From: Hydrogenophaga sp.
Lineage (GTDB): Bacteria > Pseudomonadota > Gammaproteobacteria > Burkholderiales > Burkholderiaceae_C
Reading direction: 5' to 3'
Length of the DNA: 41,701 nt
NCBI GenBank assembly: GCA_011391495.1
Contig: JAABQK010000021.1
Span: 1-41,701 of the forward strand
This document shows, in pieces, positions 37,097 to 41,701 of the stretch; position 1 is the stretch's first letter, and each line of letters starts with the position of its first letter. The translations under genes were made by a program, and so were the position numbers. The notes below the pieces were generated by a model that worked only from the letters and a program-made list of their open reading frames with translations, did no database searches and was not told the DNA's origin.

Positions 37097-38944
37097 TCAA
37101 AGGCTCAGGCGCGTCTTGGTCTCGGCGGTGGGACGACCCTCACTGTCCCAGCCGCGCGCGGCGTAGTACTTGGGCAACATCTCGGGCAGCTTGCTGACCA
37201 TGCCTTTGGAGGCACCGGTCTTGGCGGCCTCTGTCAGCAGGCGCTTGGGCAGTGAATCGTCCTTGGACGTGAAGCCGGCCGCGTTGTTGAACTCGCGCTC
37301 CATGTTCCAGATGCGTTCACCGATCTTCTCCAGCTCTTCGGTGGTGAACTCTTCGTTGCAGGCGGCCTGCAGCTGCGGCGCCAGATCGGCCACACCCCAG
37401 GCGAAGGTGGTGAAGACACACAGACCCGACGAGTCGAAGGCTGCGGTGGCGTCCTGGAAAGCCTTCACCAGTTCGGGCTTGCCTTCGCTCTCCACCGGAT
37501 CGGTCTTGACCGGGATCCCCAGCACTTCGGAGGCAATGGTGTAACCGCGCAGGTGGCAGGCGCCGCGGTTGCTGGTGGCGTAGGCCAGGCCAATGCCCTG
37601 GATCGCACGACCGTCGTAGGCCGGGAATTCCTGGCCCTTCACGCTCATCGACAGGTCGGGGTAGCCGTACTTCTCGGTCAGTCGCTTGGAGCCCTGGCCG
37701 ATCTCCTTGCCAAAGCCTTCGCCCTTGGCGGTGATCTCGGCAAAGTAGGCCAGTGCCTGAGCCGAGCCGAACTTGGCGTCGATGCCCAGCTGCTCCTTGG
37801 TGAGCACGCCCATTTCGTAGAGCTCCATCACCGCACCCACCGTGGCGCCAAAGCTGATCGGGTCAAAGCCCTCTTCGTTGCACAGCAGGTTCGCGTATTG
37901 CAGGGCCTCCAGATCGTTCACACCGTTGGCCGCACCGAGCGCCCAGGCCGCTTCGTATTCCAGCCCGCCGTTGGCACCCCAGTACTGGGGCTTGTTCTTC
38001 ACCGTGAAGTGACCTTCGTCCATCTTGCTGATGCGACCGCACGCGATCGTGCAGCCGAAGCAGGCCTGGTTGGTCACCAGGTGCTTCTTGCCGTCGGTCT
38101 CGCGCGGCGTGACCATGGCTTCGGCCGAGATGTCTTTCGCGCCCTCGAACTGCACGTCACGGTGGTTGCGGGTGGGCAGCGCGCCGATCTCGTTGATCAC
38201 GTTCATCAGCACCTGCGTGCCGTAAGCGGGCAGGCCCTGCCCGGTGACGGCGTTTTCGGCCAGGATCTTCTTCTTCTCGAAGGTGGTCTTCATGAAAGCC
38301 TTCGGGTCGCGGATGTTGCCCACGCCCTTGGTGCCGCGCACGGCAATGGCTTTCAGGTTCTTGCTGCCCATGACGGCGCCCACGCCCGAGCGGCCGGCCG
38401 CGCGGTGCAGGTCGTTCACCACAGCGGCATACAGCACACCGTTTTCGCCGGACTTGCCGATGCTGGACACGCGCAGCAGCGGATCCTGCAGGCTGGTCTT
38501 GAGGATTTCCTCGGTCTTCCAGACGCTCTGGCCCCACAGATGCGAGGCATCACGCAGTTCGACCTCGTCGTCGTTGATGAACAGGTACACCGGCTTGGCC
38601 GACTTGCCTTCGAAGATGATCATGTCCCAGCCCGCCATCTTGAGCTCGGCGCCCCAGTAGCCGCCCGAGTTGGAGCAGGCAATGGCGCCGGTCAGCGGCC
38701 CCTTGGTGATGACGGTGTAGCGGCCACCGGTGGAGGCCATGGTGCCGGTCAGCGGGCCGGTGGCCCAGATGATCTTGTTGTCGGGTGACAGCGGATCGAC
38801 CTTGGGGTCGATTTCACTGATCAGGTACTTGCTGCCCAAGCCACGCGAACCGATGTAGGCGCGTGCCCACTCCATGTTCAGCGGTTCGACTTTGACGGTG
38901 CCCGCAGTCAGATCGACGCGGAGGATTTTTCCAGCCCAAGACAT
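37097..38944 (-). CDS. aorB: Aldehyde:ferredoxin oxidoreductase, tungsten-type catalytic subunit
   Basis: The 615-residue enzyme oxidises aldehydes to acids, and can work in reverse with low-potential donors. It begins MSWAGKILRVDLTAGTV, as in the AOR family. The [4Fe-4S] ligands are C295, C298, C302 (ACFGCTIACGR) and C509 (SSGLCVF), matching the Pyrococcus AOR pattern CxxCxxxC plus a distal Cys. Conserved regions for the bis-pyranopterin tungsten site include TGGRYTVITKGPLTG, GRSGVGAVMGSKNLKAIAV, GGLEYEAAWALG and SNRGACHLRGYT (H464). AAGGAG precedes the ATG. It lies 25 bp after aorA. Tungsten rather than molybdenum is inferred from the family. Confidence 0.95.
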   Translation of the reverse strand: MSWAGKILRVDLTAGTVKVEPLNMEWARAYIGSRGLGSKYLISEIDPKVDPLSPDNKIIWATGPLTGTMASTGGRYTVITKGPLTGAIACSNSGGYWGAELKMAGWDMIIFEGKSAKPVYLFINDDEVELRDASHLWGQSVWKTEEILKTSLQDPLLRVSSIGKSGENGVLYAAVVNDLHRAAGRSGVGAVMGSKNLKAIAVRGTKGVGNIRDPKAFMKTTFEKKKILAENAVTGQGLPAYGTQVLMNVINEIGALPTRNHRDVQFEGAKDISAEAMVTPRETDGKKHLVTNQACFGCTIACGRISKMDEGHFTVKNKPQYWGANGGLEYEAAWALGAANGVNDLEALQYANLLCNEEGFDPISFGATVGAVMELYEMGVLTKEQLGIDAKFGSAQALAYFAEITAKGEGFGKEIGQGSKRLTEKYGYPDLSMSVKGQEFPAYDGRAIQGIGLAYATSNRGACHLRGYTIASEVLGIPVKTDPVESEGKPELVKAFQDATAAFDSSGLCVFTTFAWGVADLAPQLQAACNEEFTTEELEKIGERIWNMEREFNNAAGFTSKDDSLPKRLLTEAAKTGASKGMVSKLPEMLPKYYAARGWDSEGRPTAETKTRLSL

Positions 38945-38969
38945 GTTGATGCTCCTTCGGGGTTCGGGT

Positions 38970-39446
38970 TCAAGCGGCGGACGGCTGGTTGCCCAGCTTG
39001 TCGGCCCACTGCTTCATCTTGTCGATGCCGGTCCAGTTGGCATCGACAAACGTGATCGCCGCGGTCGGGCAGGCTTCGGCACAGGCCGGTTCGCCGCCGC
39101 ACAGGTCGCACTTCTGGACCTTGCCGGTTTCCTGCACGTAGTTGATGGTGCCGAAGGGGCAGGCGATGGTGCAGACCTTGCAGCCCACGCAGGTGGTTTC
39201 GTTGACCACCTTGGCGCCGGTGAGCTTGTCCACCGTGATGGCTTCCACCGGGCAGGCATGCAGGCACCAGGCCTCGTCGCACTGCGTGCAGGTGTAAGGC
39301 ACCTTCTTGCCGGTGTGATGGAAGTCAAACACCTTGATGCGCGACTTGGAGGTGGCGTAGGTACCGTAGTTCTCGAAGGAACAGGCCATTTCGCACTGCA
39401 AGCAGCCGGTGCATTTGTCCGGATTGATGTGCAGGACTTTCTGCAT
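38970..39446 (-). CDS. aorA: Polyferredoxin-type 4Fe-4S subunit (AorA-like)
   Basis: The 158-residue protein is rich in cysteine, with four cluster motifs: CTGCLQCEMAC at the N-terminus, CTQCDEAWCLHACP, CVGCKVCTIACPFG, and CDLCGGEPACAEACP. This is the pattern of the four-cluster electron-transfer subunit that, in Aromatoleum, links catalytic subunits into an electron-conducting filament. There is no signal peptide, so it is cytoplasmic. AGGAG lies 8 nt ahead of the ATG. It is the first gene of the operon and is divergent from the GAF/Fis-type regulator gene. Confidence 0.93.
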   Translation of the reverse strand: MQKVLHINPDKCTGCLQCEMACSFENYGTYATSKSRIKVFDFHHTGKKVPYTCTQCDEAWCLHACPVEAITVDKLTGAKVVNETTCVGCKVCTIACPFGTINYVQETGKVQKCDLCGGEPACAEACPTAAITFVDANWTGIDKMKQWADKLGNQPSAA

Positions 39447-39671
39447 GAGGGGTCTCCTGTTGGGTAGCGGCGCCGCTTATGTTGCGCCATGCCTATGAAA
39501 GGAATTGCCTAGGCATTGTTGGAGCGTGAAGCCACTTTGAATTCAGGGTTATCCCTAGCCTGGTGGGGCGCCACCGCTGAAATTCTCAAAATGAAACACT
39601 GAAGTGCTTGGCATACTTGCTGCTGGCCTTCGCGCTGTCGTCAACAACGAAACAACAACGAGACAAGCCCC
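39447..39671. promoter_or_regulatory. Divergent control region of the AOR operon and its regulator
   Basis: This 225-bp gap holds two perfect palindromes. AGCGGCGCCGCT (39466-39477) lies just ahead of the aorA ribosome-binding site, and TGCCTAGGCA (39506-39515) has a related half-site ATGCCTATG at 39489 and CCCTAGCC at 39552. The GCCTA-type repeats are candidate sites for the divergent regulator. A TTGGCATACTTGC sequence at 39607 resembles a sigma-54 promoter but has the wrong spacing. No clear sigma-70 promoter can be assigned by eye. Confidence 0.4.
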
Positions 39672-40802
39672 ATGATTTCCAACGAGCAGCCTGCCTTGTC
39701 CATCGCCCCGAACGACCGGCTGGCCCTGATCGAAAGTGCGCGCCGGGCCGTTTTCCACGATGGCGCTGCGGCCCGGTCTGCCCGGGTTGAGCCCTGGATC
39801 GATCGCTCCTGGAGACGCTGTCTCGCGCAGGGGTTCCGGCCGCAGCAGCGACTCTCCTTCGACCCGGTCTCCAGTTCGGCCATGGAGCGGGTACTGGAAG
39901 CCAACCAGCCGCTGCTGCGGGCCGCCGCACCGGTGATCCGGTCCCTCGCGCGCGCCATGGCCGACACACGCTACTTCGCCATCCTGACCGATGCCCAGGG
40001 CGTGGTGATCGACGTCAACGGCCCCATTGATCACCAGAACCGCCTGGCCCACCTGATCGCCCGCGTGGGCGTGGACCTGTCGGAAAGTGCGGTCGGGACC
40101 ACCGCCATCGGCGCCACGCTGGCCGAGCTGCAGCCGGTCTGGCTGCACCGGGGCGAACACTTTTTTGAGGACACCAGTGCCTACAGCTGCGCCGGTGCCC
40201 CGCTGTTCGGACCCGATGGCCAATGCGTGGGGATGCTCGACCTGACCGGCATCAACGTGCCGGAGCGCCCTGCCCTCAAGCACCTGGTCAGCCAGTCCGC
40301 CTTGAGCATCGAAAACGCTCTCACCCTGGCGCAACCCCACCGGGTCTTGCTGCGCCTGAACTGGCCAGGACGCTCGGCCGGCGAAGACAGCGACGGCCTG
40401 GTCTGTCTCGATGCCGACGGCCACATCAGCGGCGCCAACCGTGCGGCGGTCGCCATGCTGATGCTGCCCGCTGGCGCGCCATGGCCTCATTGCAGCGACG
40501 TGTTTGCGGTGCCCCCAGGCAGCCTGTTTGACGCCGCACGCACACAGCGCGGTTCATCCGAATTGCCCCTGTGGTCTGGCTTGCGCCTGGAGGTTCGGGC
40601 CAGCCTGAACGCGGGCCGGGCGACACCCGAGCACCCGCGCCCGGTGGGCAGCGCCAGTGCCCCCCTGAAAGACGTGGAAACCGCCTGGATCCGCCGAGCG
40701 GTGGAAGAGGCCCGTGGCAACGTCACGGAAGCGGCACGCGCGCTGGGCATCAGCCGCGCCACGGTGTACCGCAAGCTGACCCGGAAAAAGGCCAGCGACT
40801 GA
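39672..40802 (+). CDS. AcoR-like GAF/Fis-type HTH regulator lacking the AAA+ domain
   Basis: The 376-residue protein has a variable N-terminus, a GAF domain at about 98-210 (VGVDLSESAVGTTAIG, YSCAGAPLFGPDGQCVGMLD) and a short PAS-like stretch (GLVCLDADGHISGANRAA). A C-terminal Fis-type HTH follows at about 334-373 (WIRRAVEEARGNVTEAARAL, GISRATVYRKL). The AAA+ sigma-54 activator domain that sits between GAF and HTH in AcoR-type proteins, with its GAFTGA motif, is missing, so it cannot remodel sigma-54 polymerase. It more likely binds DNA in response to an effector sensed by GAF, perhaps an aldehyde or acid. It is divergent from aorA, its presumed target. Confidence 0.85.
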   Translation: MISNEQPALSIAPNDRLALIESARRAVFHDGAAARSARVEPWIDRSWRRCLAQGFRPQQRLSFDPVSSSAMERVLEANQPLLRAAAPVIRSLARAMADTRYFAILTDAQGVVIDVNGPIDHQNRLAHLIARVGVDLSESAVGTTAIGATLAELQPVWLHRGEHFFEDTSAYSCAGAPLFGPDGQCVGMLDLTGINVPERPALKHLVSQSALSIENALTLAQPHRVLLRLNWPGRSAGEDSDGLVCLDADGHISGANRAAVAMLMLPAGAPWPHCSDVFAVPPGSLFDAARTQRGSSELPLWSGLRLEVRASLNAGRATPEHPRPVGSASAPLKDVETAWIRRAVEEARGNVTEAARALGISRATVYRKLTRKKASD

Positions 40803-40840
40803 CCCTGCCGCGCCTTTGGCATCCGCTGCAGGAACGCCGT

Positions 40841-41701
40841 TCAGGGAGCCGTCAGGGTCATGCCATGTTGCTGAAAGATCTTCAGCAGTTCACCGCTGTC
40901 GCGCAGCGCCTGCAAGGCCAGCTCCAGCGCCTTCCCAAGCTCCTGGTGTGCGGACTTGATCGCCATGCCCACCGGCCAGCCGTTGTCGGGCAATCCGCTG
41001 AGCGCCAGTTTGGCAAACCGAAACTGGCCGGGCGGGAGTTCGGTGCGTGACAGCACGGACTCGGCCTGGGCACGTGTGACATAGGCAGCCGCAGCCTTGC
41101 CCTCGAGCACCGCCTGTGCGGCCAGCGTGCCGGTGTTGTAGAAGCTCACCTGGGAGCGGAGCAGGCCGCCGCCATAGCCCATCAGGGAACTGGCCGCACC
41201 AGCGCCACGCTCGGCCGCGAGCGGGAACCCCTTCAGGTCTTCGGGCGCGCCCACATCGGCGATGCGACGGGTGTCGTGCATCAGCACCAGGGTCTGGCGC
41301 ATGTAGGGCGCCAGCACCATCACCTGCCGGTTCTGCTGCATCAGGTACTTGTCGACCGGCACCTGGAGCATCACGTCTGCCGGGCCGTAGCCCAGGTAAT
41401 GCCCGCGCCAGACCATGTTGCGCAGGTCGTCACCCATGTTCTCGCCCGCATCGAAGGGCAGCAGCGAGAGTTTCAGGTTCATCTGGCGCGCCAGTGCGTT
41501 GGCCAGTGCCACATCCAGCCCCTGCAGATCGGTCACGGCACCGTCGGAAAACGGCGGATTGTCCTTGTACAGCGCCACCTTGAGCACGCCGCTGGCCCGG
41601 ATGCGGGCCAGGTCGGTGAGCTCGGTCTGCGCCCGCGCGGGCGCCACACCGGCGAACAGCGGCAGGAGCGCGGCCACCATCTGCCGGCGGTTGATGCCAC
41701 C
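40841..41701 (-). CDS. Periplasmic solute-binding protein, quinoprotein-associated type (partial)
   Basis: The frame is open to the right edge, and the true start is outside the window. The visible N-terminal part, NRRQMVAALLPLFAG followed by APARA, looks like a twin-arginine or Sec signal peptide. The rest is a family-3 type binding protein (IRASGVLKVALYKDNPPFSD, DVALANALARQMNLKLSLLP). The stretch MVWRGHYLGYGPADVMLQVP is typical of the binding proteins found beside PQQ-dependent alcohol dehydrogenases (XoxJ/MoxJ-like) rather than of amino acid transporters. The partner gene would lie beyond the window. An ATG at 41680 would give a signal peptide without a positive n-region and is not favoured. 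Confidence 0.72.
   Translation of the reverse strand, partial: GGINRRQMVAALLPLFAGVAPARAQTELTDLARIRASGVLKVALYKDNPPFSDGAVTDLQGLDVALANALARQMNLKLSLLPFDAGENMGDDLRNMVWRGHYLGYGPADVMLQVPVDKYLMQQNRQVMVLAPYMRQTLVLMHDTRRIADVGAPEDLKGFPLAAERGAGAASSLMGYGGGLLRSQVSFYNTGTLAAQAVLEGKAAAAYVTRAQAESVLSRTELPPGQFRFAKLALSGLPDNGWPVGMAIKSAHQELGKALELALQALRDSGELLKIFQQHGMTLTAP

Noticed and set aside
39606..39620. Sigma-54 promoter-like TTGGCATACTTGC upstream of the AcoR-like regulator
   Set aside because: The GG and GC elements are 9 rather than 12 bp apart, and the local regulator lacks the ATPase domain needed for sigma-54 activation.

Overview
The window is high-GC chromosomal DNA from a betaproteobacterium of the order Burkholderiales, most likely a Comamonadaceae member close to Hydrogenophaga, Acidovorax or Polaromonas. 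The evidence is the tmRNA tag ANDERFALAA, the superoperon gyrA-serC-pheA-tyrA-aroA/cmk-rpsA-ihfB-lapA-lapB with a fused AroA-CMK protein, and the almost uniformly G/C third codon positions. No species is claimed. Most of the window is core genome. There is no CRISPR array, tRNA, rRNA, insertion sequence or prophage that I can see.

Layout. 1-5530: the end of a phosphate transporter gene, oligoribonuclease, a membrane Zn protease / pterin dehydratase / rsgA run, a CbiB-like membrane protein and a CoA-type Nudix hydrolase. 5556-7769 (minus): the rpsP-rimM-trmD-rplS operon, with hairpins in three of its gaps that could separate ribosomal-protein output from the two RNA-processing genes. 7996-12562: GNAT acetyltransferase, a TM2-like protein, an AEC transporter, a decayed stretch (10102-11069) with a metal-ABC binding-protein pseudogene and an unidentified opposite-strand remnant, then a DMT transporter and msrA. 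12584-14785: a LysR regulator divergent from glutaryl-CoA dehydrogenase. 14886-15274 (minus): tmRNA. 15289-17394 (minus): gph, ubiG and an OmpA-type protein.

17658-29245 (plus) is the large superoperon. It joins DNA gyrase subunit A, serine / pyridoxal-phosphate synthesis (serC), the aromatic pathway (pheA, tyrA, aroA), CMP kinase, ribosomal protein S1, IHF-beta and the LPS-assembly proteins LapA and LapB. A probable rpsA promoter lies inside the cmk coding region, where third codon positions abruptly become A/T-rich.

29379-34517 carries a fused 5-oxoprolinase, rdgC and crcB. 34557-40802 holds the most interesting system: a tungsten-type aldehyde oxidoreductase operon of the Aromatoleum AorABC kind (polyferredoxin, catalytic and FAD subunits), followed by a MoaD/ThiS-like protein, an unrecognised 99-residue protein also ending in glycines, and an OsmC protein. 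It is divergent from an AcoR-like regulator that has a GAF domain and a Fis-type HTH but no AAA+ ATPase domain. A strong intrinsic terminator sits between the catalytic and FAD genes. This would make many AorAB per AorC, as expected for an enzyme built as an (AorAB)n filament with one AorC. The window ends in a periplasmic solute-binding protein gene.
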